A stretch of DNA of 64,000 nt from Paragordius varius (Eukaryota > Nematomorpha). Below, one piece after another: positions 13,299 through 24,609 of the stretch (within the stretch, counting starts at the first letter, position 1; the number at the start of each line of letters is the position of its first letter). The position numbers and the translations under genes are program-made. The DNA is taken from the NCBI GenBank assembly GCA_964247055.1, contig OZ176051.1, positions 9,920,001 to 9,984,000 on the forward strand, in the 5' to 3' direction. The notes beneath the pieces are model-generated. The model did not search any database, was not told where the DNA came from, and was given only the letters and a program-made list of their open reading frames with translations.

Positions 13299-14732
13299 TG
13301 TTTACAGATAATGGTGTTGATTTTGTTAGTTCGCTACTGTCGAGATTTATTGAGTATATTTAAAACAGAATATTTAGTTTTTTAAAGTTGTGTTTTTGTA
13401 ATATGATCAATAATAGACGAATTGGCTAGCAAATGATGTCATAGTAATCCAAATTTGTTTTTTCCAAATGGATGAAATAAACATGTCGCAGATGCAGTTT
13501 ATATTTCTTTCAGATATAATATAAATGTAAACTGATGGAAGATGATAGTGAATGTTTATGTTTTATTACACATAAAATGTTTAAATAAATTGATTCCAAA
13601 ATATTGAATTATTCCTTTGTTGAATTAGCCATCAAAGAGTTTAGCCAAGTATATAATAACTCTGACACAAATTTTAGAACTTGCTTGTGATCAATTCATA
13701 GCATAAGAATTTGTTAAATTTTAGACAAGAAGACAAGAAAAACACATATATTTATTGTATGTTGGTGATGAGATGGACATAAGCATATTATTATTATAAT
13801 ATATTATTTTATGCTCTTCTTTATTTCGTTCCTTTACAAAGTCTGTGCTCTTCGGAATTCAATCGATTTTTTAATAAGGAAACATTATATAAAATATTTG
13901 TGTTTATGTCTGTTGGAAAATGCGAATTCCTTTAGCCAATCATATGTGGTCTGTTTAAAACTAACTATATATAATGAATTAGATATTAAAATAATTAAAA
14001 TTTATAGACATATTTACCGATAAAAATGCTTTCTTTATTGTTACAAATCTTGGAAATATATTTAAACTTATGTAATAGGGATGTAATATGCATAAAATTT
14101 AATTTTAGCAGTATAATATTCTACTTATATAAAATATAAAACATATACATACAATATATAAGTTATTCCTCCAATAATTAATAATGTGAGAATCAATCAA
14201 TATTAACGAGGCAAAAAATAACAAATTTTATTGAACACTTAGTATTTAAACATAACATAACATCTCATTTTATTTTCTTTTATGTTTAAAATGTTTATTA
14301 TTCTTATGTGAACAATTTTTAACAAGAGTGTGTTTTAGACCGTTAAATTTTTATGGGAAACTAAAAGCAACTGTGTTACTTTTTCTAATGATACACAATA
14401 TAAATCAATACATTGTAAACAAATTATATTGCAATAAAAATTTTAAATACAAAAATGTAAATTATAAAAATGCGTTTTTAGGAATGACCGAAAACCATAA
14501 AATCTTTTTGGGTCATATCAATCATATATATGTTTGCATACCCATTAATATTTTTTTAAATTTAATAAAAAATTATTAATATAATACCTAGAGAGTCGGC
14601 GCCATCGATTTATTAAAAAAAGTTTTTTTTATATAAGAGACCGAATACCTGTTTAAATTAAATGCTTGTTGGCGAATTAATATTATTTTAGATGGAACAA
14701 TATACCCTTTGAATAAAAAATATTTCCCTTAC
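13299..14732. other. Intergenic, nothing recognised
   Basis: Upstream side of the RGS gene; it should contain its promoter, but no core promoter motif could be singled out in such AT-rich sequence. Short frames at 13.8-14.6 kb show no family resemblance. Confidence 0.5.
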
Positions 14733-15345
14733 TGTAAGGTGACCAGATAGGCTGTTTTTCGCAGTAGAGAACGGAATTTCGAAAAAAACCATGCCTGTAC
14801 TGCTCCCATTTTTGTACAGCTTTGTGAAATTAATTTTTGTTTAAATATTTTGTAAATATATATAAATTACCTTTTATTTAGACAAAAAATATCGTAGAAT
14901 TTGATAGCGTACTCTCTGTTAAAATAACCCAAAAAATGTTTCTCCATGAATTATACATGAAGGGGTTTTGGATCGGCAAACCGCTTATCAGTGCTTCGAC
15001 AGTGCCGGAACTATAAATCTCAGATTCGACCGCAAGATTTAGCCTAATAGCCCTTTAACTCAAAGCTCCCTCAAAAGTGACCTGAAAATTTAAAATTAAC
15101 ACAAAGTAAATTTATAATATTTTAGTAATAATTTAATTAATTTTGAAAAATCAATGTTTGTTTCATTTGTTTCAGTTAATTTATTTGTTGAATATTTTAA
15201 ATCATTTCTAATAAACTTATAAATATTTAAGAACAATATCATCTGTTATACTACAGAAAAAAACTGGTGTATAAATAGACAAAGTATGTTAATTTTGTAA
15301 TGCTGCCTGGGTTCAAAATATCTGGTCACATTACCTTAGTGAGGG
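14733..15345. repeat. Possible inverted-end DNA element (GTGACCAGATA ends)
   Basis: CTGTAAGGTGACCAGATA at about 14733-14751 is matched in reverse complement by TATCTGGTCACATTACCTTAG at about 15320-15340 (20 bases shown as two overlapping motifs TATCTGGTCACATT and CACATTACCTTAG). The ends resemble those of some hAT-derived short elements (GGTGACCA). No target duplication could be fixed and there is no transposase; the call is tentative. Confidence 0.35.
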
Positions 15346-15894
15346 AGCTTTTATTTTGTAAGACGTACCGGATATAATAGGGGTAATTAATTGGATATAT
15401 TAATTATGTTGGTTTGGTTGTATTTAGAAATTTTAAGTCATACTATTTTATTAATATATAGAGGCTTATCATTCCAGATTAAATCATTATCGCCAAGGTT
15501 ATATTAAAGGCAACAACTACCTCTATATGAATTATAATTAAAATTTATTATAGAAACCTGAAATTTACGAACATAATTAACATTTAAATTAAAATTGTTA
15601 ACCAAATATTTATTATAATAACACTCTCTTCAAGCATTAATGGGACACCTCGTGACACTTAGCTTCAATGACCTTATCATATTTGTAATTTTTATAATTG
15701 TAGGCTTTTAGGGGCAAAATTTCGGAGACCAGGATATGGATTTCAAAAAATATTTTCATATTTAACAACAACCAGCTATAAAGTTAATCGGTAAATAGAG
15801 AAAAAGTATCTAGGCACGTATATATATATATATATATATATTCTTGTTTTTAGCTTGATTATACATAAAATTTGGAAAAAAAACAGTTTGATTC

Positions 15895-16035
15895 ATTTAA
15901 ATTTTATTATTATTGCAATTATATTTCAGCTAAAATAGAATGAATTTAATAGAGTAAATTTTCGATTACTACAAGTAATCTTTGTCAAACGTAAAAAATT
16001 GAAATATAAACTAAATATTAAATATAAGTTAAAAA
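15895..16035. repeat. Dispersed repeat, partner of 30130-30290 (inverted)
   Basis: Contains CGATTACTACAAGTAATC and TTTGTCAA; the reverse complement with the same flanking order occurs inside the esterase-like gene's second intron region at 30130-30290. Similarity spans about 140 bp. Family unknown. Confidence 0.5.
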
Positions 16036-18774
16036 TATTTACATTAATCAAACAACCCTTATTTCATATGTATACTTTGATACACATGATTATAATTTTT
16101 ACAAAGTAAAGTATTGACCTGTCTGTATTTAATTAATTATGTGGTTAATTAATTTACAAAGTATGTGTTAGGAATAACATTTTTATTGTTATTTATTACA
16201 AAATTGCTTACACATTTCATTGGGAACAGGCGCAACTATACTTTTCCAAATATAATAAAAATCAGACATGTAAATTAATCTTTTTTCAGCCGATTAAAAA
16301 CCGTAATAATAGCTCTTGTCACGGTATTGCTTGTGAATCATAATTATTGGCATTTTTTGAATCGAATTTGTCTAATTTCCGTTTTATTTGAAAGTTTTTT
16401 AGGCAAGTTTGCAAATGGTTACAAAAGGACAAATAAATATTTTTCAAAATATTTTTCCCAAAACTTTTTTAAAAAGACAATTAATTTTTTTCGATCTTGA
16501 ACAAAATTACTCTGGGATAAAGTAATAAAAAAAATTATATGATGGTATCTAAAATTATGCCTAGTTAATTGGAATGTAGCCCATTTAATGGATCTTATAA
16601 TTAATTATAATTTTACCCATCTATCTTTGATCTTTTTTTTTTCATTTTTTTAATTTGTTAAACATATGGCAACAGCTTCACATCTAATTTGTTTCTATTA
16701 TAATTATTTATATGGTAAAAAGATGGGCCAAATCTATTGTTTAGTCATACATTACCGCTCTTCTCCTCAAAGCTTTAGCCTTGAACACAAAACAATGGAT
16801 TTTTTTTTCTCAAATAAACACACAAAAACCTAAGCACAAATCATAAAAGCTTGCAAAAATAGGAATATACATAGGGGAAAAAAAGAATAGAGAATTCATT
16901 ACAAATGAAAGCTAGTTAACTGCATCATGTATGTACAAATATATCCTTGTATGGGAAAACATCCTTTATTATTACAAAAAATCGATATTTAATTATTGTT
17001 ATGGTTAGCCTTATTATTACTTACTCCTTGTTGGCATTAACACAATACTAAGACGCATTTTTCCTATTGCGTTGAAAAATTATTCATTCAATACATACAA
17101 CACATCTAGCATTTATATAATAATATAAATTATCATCTTGTTAAAAGTTAAACACTTTTGTATATTTTATCTAATTAAATGATTTGTAGAATTGCCAGAC
17201 AATATGTATTTGGTGACTTTTGTTAACTGCGCTTATTGGTGGTAAAGAAAAAAACAGTTTAATATAAAACGTTTAATTTTTTATAAAATAGTACTGTAAA
17301 AATTAATTTAATGTAGGGATATATAAGTCGAATTAATAACTTGATGGGCCTAGAATTTTTTTTCGAAAATATAGATTCTTCCAATATGATGTAATCGATA
17401 ATTTTTATAATCACAAAGTCTAGTTAACTTTTTAATATTTGCTATGATATTCGGGGTTCAGTAAAAACGCGGTGGAATAAGGTAAGGGATCATTTTACGA
17501 AATATAACCCATTTTCCCGTGAGATTACACATTATAAGATAATATTTCAAATTTTTTTGAAGATATATATTTTCTAAACTTTAGTCTTTTATAAGAAAAT
17601 ATTTCAGTAACTTAATAAATATTAATTTTTTGAGAAAAAGTTCATTCGTTTTTTTTTCCTTGTCTAATAATTTATTTGAAGGATGCCATAATATTTCATC
17701 CTTTACCCATTGATTAATTATCTATCTATCTATATGTCAATATAATATTCTCCATTTGTTTAATATGCGAAAAACTATAAGATGTTTTTGTTCCCAAATG
17801 ATTTAAAGATGGAAGTTTCATATTCCCATTTGTCACATTAGTGAATATTATGTGTTATAGTAGACATTATAGAAAAAATAGATAATTTATATTTTAAATT
17901 AATTTTTTTATTTTATTATATCTATTTATACACAATATAAATAACTAAACATCTTTAAACTTATTCAATTTTCCATGAGCTAATATATCATGTCCCTTAA
18001 TATCGCATAAAATGTCATTTGGGCTAAAGTACACATACATATTTTATGATAAAAAAATAATTATACTTGGTTTTACAGTTATCCAGGAGTCAAATTACCA
18101 ATTATTATGCAAAAAGTAAAATAAATCATCATGGGCAGGAGGGGTGGAATGGCATGGCATATGGGATTTAATAAGGATATCCCCCCAAATAGATATTGTA
18201 GTTACTTTTTTTCGTAATCATATCCCATTAATAAATTATAAGTAAAAAAATAAATGACAATTTTTTTAAAAAAAACTTTATTTGGTTTTCATGGTGTCGA
18301 AATTAACAGTTTCAGTACCACATTATAATCATCATCATAAATTATTCAATCTTTTGAATAGGATTGAAGATGATCGTCATAAAATATTGAATAAAATAGT
18401 GGAAAAACAAATATGCTTACTGTACAAATATCTTTAAAATATGAATAAATATAATAGGGGTGTCATAAATTCGTATAATTATATAGACAACTATATAATA
18501 TATATTATAAGACAAATATATTGGAAATTTTTTACATCAATGCATCCATAATTACCTTCACTATTAAAAATAGATGGCACACCAAAAACAGTGAAATCAA
18601 TATACATGGGTAAACATAATTAGGGGAATATTAGATTTATCTTCATTAATCTATATATAGTAAAAACTTAATTACAGATAAATTTTACAAAAATCTTTAT
18701 TTGGTCATATATGCAATGTTTATAAAAAATACCACCCTGATTAAATATATAATATATTCTAATAGTAAAATGTT
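16036..18774. other. AT-rich gene desert
   Basis: No coding exon with recognisable similarity, no RNA gene; scattered homopolymer and TA runs only. Confidence 0.45.
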
Positions 18775-19075
18775 TTAGGATCAGCATGGTTCTTTTGGTT
18801 TTGGCTCTTATGAGGGATTTAGTTCTTTATACTTTGTGGTAACTGCTCCATAGAAAATGGCAGAATTTGCGCCCATTAAAATAAAATTTGATGAAAGCTA
18901 AATGCTTTATTTAAAAATACCACTAAAATATTTGTAAACTACAAATAAAAAGCAAAACAATATTTTAATAAAATTTTAATTTTAGATGCGGACTCCGAAA
19001 GTCTCAAAATTTCGAACGCATCCAAAATAAGGAAGGTTTAAAATTAAAACGAAAGGGCCATGATAATTTTTAATA
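18775..19075. repeat. GTATCAGG-family element, copy 3
   Basis: Left end with AGCATGGTTCTTTTGGTTTT and CTTATGAGG followed by ACTTTGTGGTAACTGCTCC; a worn right end with GGGCCATGATAATTTTTAA near 19045-19065. About 300 bp. Confidence 0.5.
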
Positions 19076-20269
19076 TCTGCTAAATCTTGATTAACGAAAA
19101 ATTCCAATAAAATTAAAATTTTGATCAAATATTTATGGCAAAATTTTGAAGAGAGTTTTATGGTATTTTAAAGGATGATGGAAGTGGTAAAGCACTTTAA
19201 AATATCATATAAGGACTTATAATTCGAGGAAGCTAAACATATCACATCAGAATTCTAATTGATTCATTATTAGCTTTTAAATTATGGAATTTCCATAAAA
19301 AATTATACATAAATTGAAGACAAATGGATATTTTATCAAAAATCTGAGGTTATAGAAATGTTCATCACAAATGAATTATAAAGGTGTTTTTATTTCATAA
19401 AGGGTTTTATGCTGTTTTATAATGCTTCAAAATAGCAGACGCTTCCAAAAATTATTTTTTTAAACGAATTATGCATTTTTCAAAAGTATTATTTGAGACA
19501 TAATCTATCAAAATGGAATTTTTATCGCATATTTTTGGGGCGTTCATTTTGATAGAACAAGCCTGTTTTAGAAAGGCGAAAAAATTTAAGTTCCCATATA
19601 TAAAAAATAAATTTAAAATATTGTTTTGCTTTTTATCTTTTTATTACATTTTAATTTTATTTTCGCGATGACATTTTTTGGGTATATTCTGCCCAAGAGC
19701 TTATAATAAACAAACTGTTTAAAAATGTTTTGGTTAAATATATATTAAAAATTACTTAATTTAAAAGCTTCCATAGTCATTATATTATACATCCATAAAC
19801 CATCATTTGCACGAGTTATAAATTGAGAAAATATTGCATATGATGATTTTTCTACAAATTTACAACTTAAAAAAATTCTGTATTATGGTCTAAAAGGCTA
19901 ATGAAAGCATTCTAAATTTGGCTAATTGTAAAATAATAAATTTAGATATTTTAATTTCAAATGGCTTCGGGTATGAATTTACCTGCAATGATTATGAAAA
20001 AAATATAGTAATGATATTTTTGAAATAACATTTAGCTTTTACCAAAAAAATTTTATGAAACATAATTTTGGCAGTGAAAAAACTCATTATTACTAATAAT
20101 TATCACTTTGGCTGCTTACTTTTTTTGTCCTAGTTTATCTTTTAAAGTAGTTTTATATCCCTGATCTATTATGTAAATAAACTACAGTTATAAAAGTGAA
20201 TTAAAATTTTATTACCAAAAATTTTTCATCTATTTAATAAAAGAGCTTGTATTTTTAACAGTTTTGTTA

Positions 20270-20620
20270 CTTTTAGAGAGGGACTCCAAACGATTGAAAT
20301 GAACAACTGTCATTAGAATCAAAATATATCGAGTTAGTGTTTGTAAAATGTGGCTTAAAAGTTGTTTATGTTAATTACATACATTTTCTAACCATAATGT
20401 ACAATTATTGGCCTGTTGCATTAGCGATTTAAAAAAAGTTGACGAAAAAATAGCGGCAAAAAAGTTTGAGATATTTTTTTTGCAATTTCACATTTATTTA
20501 AAAAAATTGTAATGGTCTAAAAGGCCTAAAAAGCTTATTTTAATTCCCGCTATTTTAAATCGCTCTGGGATATATAACGCAAAAGGTTATGGGGTGTTGA
20601 AAAATCTCAATGCGTTCTAA
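20270..20620. repeat. Left arm of an inverted repeat pair bracketing the myosin 5' exons
   Basis: Matches 22420-22770 in reverse complement: GCATTAGCGATTTAAAAAAA here against its complement near 22620, GGGACTCCAAACGATTGAA against the complement near 22735, and GTTTGAGATATTTTTTTTGC against the complement near 22575. Arms of about 350 bp, moderately diverged. Confidence 0.55.
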
Positions 20621-20629
20621 AGTGATATT

Positions 20630-20735
20630 TTCCACTTTTTGGAATTGTAGCAATTGAGACAAAATAGCAAATAATTTATATTTTATTTTTAAGCCCCAAA
20701 ACCAAAATCACCATGAGTATCTGATACATGTATCT
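20630..20735. repeat. Isolated right end of a GTATCAGG-family element
   Basis: Contains AAGCCCCAAAACCAAAATCA followed by CCATGAGTATCTGATAC, the family's right terminus. The matching left end is either 18775 (giving a 2-kb element) or lost. Confidence 0.45.
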
Positions 20736-21417
20736 AAATATATAATTTTTCCAGAATATTTTTTCTACCATGGAGTGCATGTTTGAACAGTGATTTCGCC
20801 CATCCCCTCAGCATTTTTTCGGAGTGTAATCTACGTACTTGCTTTACAAAGCTAAAGATATTAAAATCAGGTTCGGGGCTAATTCTGGCAATAATTAGTG
20901 CTTTATAAAAATGACATTGACCAGCGATATAAAAAACAAGATTTTTGACTATTATTCGGAGGAGTATCCTATTATTGCTAGATCGCATCATACATTTTCT
21001 CAATTAATAATCCGATCTAATGAATTCGTCTTGAAATTGACTCCGAACTAATTAATAACGTGTCTTTCAAAAATATTTATCGCCAGACGCAAAATTCAAA
21101 AGAAATTGGTTAAAGCCCTAAAATTTTATAAAATTATATTATCCCTAAAAAAGAATTTTTTATTTACTTATCTCGCAACCAATTTTTAGAATTCGTGCCA
21201 TAATGGCAGTACATGAAAACTAAAATATGGTTCATAGGGATTTTTATAGATATTTATTCTGCTTATGCATACTATTGTTAAAACCTTTATCATGTTTATT
21301 GCTTTGAAATTAGTGGCGTAAAGTTTAGCTAGTTATTTATTTTAATATTATTAATTAATTATTTTCTTTTTGACACTAAATTTTGATAAATATTTTAACA
21401 TTCATTTTATCATAACA

Positions 21418-23977
21418 ATGTCAAGCCGTAAAACAAAGTCCAAAACAACAACCAAAAAAAGAGTCCAAAGAGCAACATCCAATGTATTTGCGATGTTTGA
21501 CCAATCGCAAATACAAGAATTCAAAGAAGCATTTAATTTGATTGATCAAAACCGTGACGGAATAATAGATAAAGAAGATTTACACGATATGTTTGCCTCT
21601 CTTGGTACCCCTTTTATTAATAAATAGGTAAAAATGCTGATGATACATATATTGAGGATATGTTAAGTCAAGCACCTGGTCCAATAAACTTTACGATGTT
21701 TTTAACGTTATTTGGGGAAAAGTTAAGTGGAACCGACCCAGAGGATGTTATTAAAAATGCATTTGCCTGTTTCGATGAGACTGGAAGTGGTAATAAACAT
21801 TTTTTATTTTAGGTACATTAAATGAAGAATATCTTAGAGAACTTTTATCAACTATGGGTGATCGCTTTAAAGACGAAGATGTAAATATTATTTACCTTTT
21901 ATAAAAGTTTATTTAGTAGCTACTGTTTTTATAAAACTACTTTTTAACATTTGACCATGTATCAATTTAAAACAATTAACAATGGCTTATTTGCGTTAAA
22001 ATATATTTTGTTCAAAATATTAAATAATACAGTATATATTTAATTCTGAACAAATCGGTTTTTGATTTCGCTAATATTAATTTACATCGTATTAAAATAT
22101 AATCATAATTCAAAAAATTATATTTACGATCCGAGTAAAAATGCGCCTTTAAAGTTTATTTGTGAGTACAATTTCTTACTTGATAAACATCAATGTATAC
22201 ATAAAAGGATTATTTCATTGGTTTAAATCTGGTAAAAAAATATGAAAATATATATGGTAAGTACCCTTAAAACACGTTTGACCATTTTCGTGACATTTTA
22301 TCAGCCCTTTGCATTAGAATTATTTTAACTCAGTTGCTGGATACCGTTTTATGCGAGGTTTTAACATTGTAAGAAATTTTCAGATTTATCAAAACCCTTA
22401 TCTATTGTTTAACGCTCCATTACCTTTTGGGGTAGTTTTATATCCCAAAGCGATTTGAAATTTGAATATCTTATAAAGTATCTAAGGTTTTAAACCGAAA
22501 TTAAAAATATGCTTTCTTTAATCTTTTGGGCGCAGTATGCAAAAATATTTTAAAAATGTAAAATTGCAAAAAATCCTTATCTCAAACTTTTTTGTCGTTA
22601 TTTTTTTCTATAAATTTTTTTAAATCGCTAATGCAACAGGCAAATAAATTTATATTATGGTAGATGTATTAAATCTAATTTTAGGACATTGTACCAGTAA
22701 AAACTTGAATATTTTGATATCGCTGTTCGTTCAATCGTGTTTTGGAGCTGTGTCAATTTTAGACTTAACCAAATTCTAATATAACTTTTTATTTAATACA
22801 TGGAAACAATGTTTGATATTAAATTTTACTTAATTAACTTTCTAAACAGTGAGTTATTTACAAAATTGAGCTCTGCAAGGTAAAACTACCTCAAAAGGTA
22901 AGAAAAAGTGAAAAATATGAAGTTTATATCGCAAGTCATATAAAAAACCATAGTTCAGCCATATATATGTCTGTTCTTTTTTCTAAAGTCACGCACGACC
23001 TGTCTTTATAGTTATTGGTAAGGTTATGTGATTTTTTTATGTTCATTATCGTTTATAACGGATGTGATTGATATTAATAACTTTTCAATCTTATTTATAT
23101 AAGTAATTTATGGGGTGAGGGTGTTTTTTTTAAGTTTTAAATAACCTATGTATATTCTTTTTTGTGTAATTGGATGTGTAATAATTATATGACGCTTAAA
23201 ACGATGTGTATTATGCCTATATTAACATATTTTAATATGACAAAATTTTGTTATTTATAATTTCGTGTTATATAACGCATAAAATGTTTAAAAAATAACT
23301 TTTGATTGTAAATGTTAACACAATATATGAATAAGGCTCCCATAAAGAACAACCAATTTATGGGGCCAAAAAATGTTTTTTTCCTCATGATGAAAAATTT
23401 TTACTAGCTGTTAGAACCTGTGTGCAGATATTATTACTTAAATAAGCATTTCAGGCCCCCAAAAAAGCACTTTTAAGACCGCCGTTTTATTATATCGCAT
23501 TACTTATAGTTAAAAAGTAGTTGTGTCTTGCTATTGATAGAAACTAAAATATTTTCTTTGGGCAATCATATATACATTTTATTCCCTACTTTGCATGTTC
23601 GTAATTAATCTCAGAGTCTTGGATTCGTTTGAAAATTGGTCGATGTTTGTTTATTGCTGTGATATATAATATAACTTATTTTTTTATTATTAAAGACATA
23701 CTTATACATATTGCTTTCATTGCAATAATTATTGCGTATATAAAAAATAAATGTTACTGTTGAATCAAAGTACAAAATTGATTTTTATATCACCATTTAC
23801 GCTCTTAAAATTGATGATTTACATTATTATATTGTATAAAATTCGAATTTTTAGATTGACACATTGTTTCACGATGCGCCATACAGACAAGGTGAGATCG
23901 ATTATCAGGGCTTTACTGAAGTTTTAAAACGCGGTAAAAAGAACAAAGAAGAAGATATGAATCCAAACAAATTATAA
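21418..23977 (+). CDS. Non-muscle myosin II regulatory light chain
   Basis: Calmodulin-fold light chain that binds the myosin II neck and switches the motor on when phosphorylated. Exons 21418-21604, 21628-21789, 21813-21880 and 23855-23977 give 179 residues, close to the ~172-174 of Drosophila sqh and vertebrate MYL9/MYL12. The phosphorylation site is intact: [15 protein letters not shown], with T20/S21 as the kinase target pair. The first EF-hand loop is [12 protein letters not shown]; next come [18 protein letters not shown] and [15 protein letters not shown], then the C-terminal lobe with [12 protein letters not shown]. The ATG at 21418 (MSSRK start) was chosen over an upstream in-frame start at 21370 because it matches the family. 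Introns 1 and 2 are just 23 nt each (21605-21627 and 21790-21812), while intron 3 is about 2 kb and holds one arm of an inverted repeat. Confidence 0.95.
22420..22770. repeat. Right arm of the inverted repeat pair, within myosin intron 3
   Basis: Reverse complement of 20270-20620. Together the arms flank the first three exons and promoter of the myosin light chain gene. Confidence 0.55.
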
Positions 23978-24233
23978 CAACATTTTTTTGACAATATAAT
24001 AATAGGATTATTTATTAATTTATCATATTTATAACAATCTTTTGAAACTACTAAATTTCTTTGTATGAATTACATGCATATATATGTAATAATTTATCAA
24101 ATATTTGTAAAGATTTTGCTGCATTTTCTAACATATAATTTATATAGGTGCTGCTTAAATACTAATTACTTTATATTATGCAATAAAAAAGTAAAATTCT
24201 TAATAATTTTTTTGAAGATGATATTATAATATT

Positions 24234-24604
24234 ATGAACAATTGGAGTAATTGTATTAATATATTTTCTAAACATTTTTTTCAAAATTTTTATCGAATTC
24301 GCTTGAAAAAAGCTATTGGGAATGCATCGTGTAAGTATGTTAAAAACTATTATTTTTATTCCACCATTTCCAAAAATATATTATCACAGTTTTACTGTAT
24401 AAAGATGAATGGCGAAAGTTATGTTGCCTACACAACTATATTTGCTTTTGTGTTTGTTTTTGGAAGCCATATTTAATTACAAAACATTTAAAAGTATATG
24501 ATGATTTTACAAGTATACAAAGTGAAGTAAATTATTATCGAAATATATTTTTGAGTGTTTATTTTCTGGTTAATCGTTCGTTATGTAATGTAAAAAGCAT
24601 GTGA
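24234..24604 (+). CDS. Hypothetical small two-exon gene
   Basis: ATG at 24234, then a good donor (GTAAGT at 24331) and acceptor (CACAG ending 24389) remove 59 nt and leave an open frame of 103 codons ending at 24604, five bases short of the convergent esterase-like stop. The predicted protein begins MNNWSNCINIF and has basic and hydrophobic segments (RIRLKKA; YICFCVCFW). I recognise no family. In such AT-rich DNA a 300-nt spliced frame can arise by chance, so this is only a candidate. Confidence 0.22.
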
Positions 24605-24609
24605 AATTA

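Noticed and set aside
21370-21627. An 85-residue reading of the myosin light chain starting at 21370 and stopping at 21627
   Set aside because: The upstream start adds 16 residues absent from the family, and the stop lies inside the 23-nt first intron.
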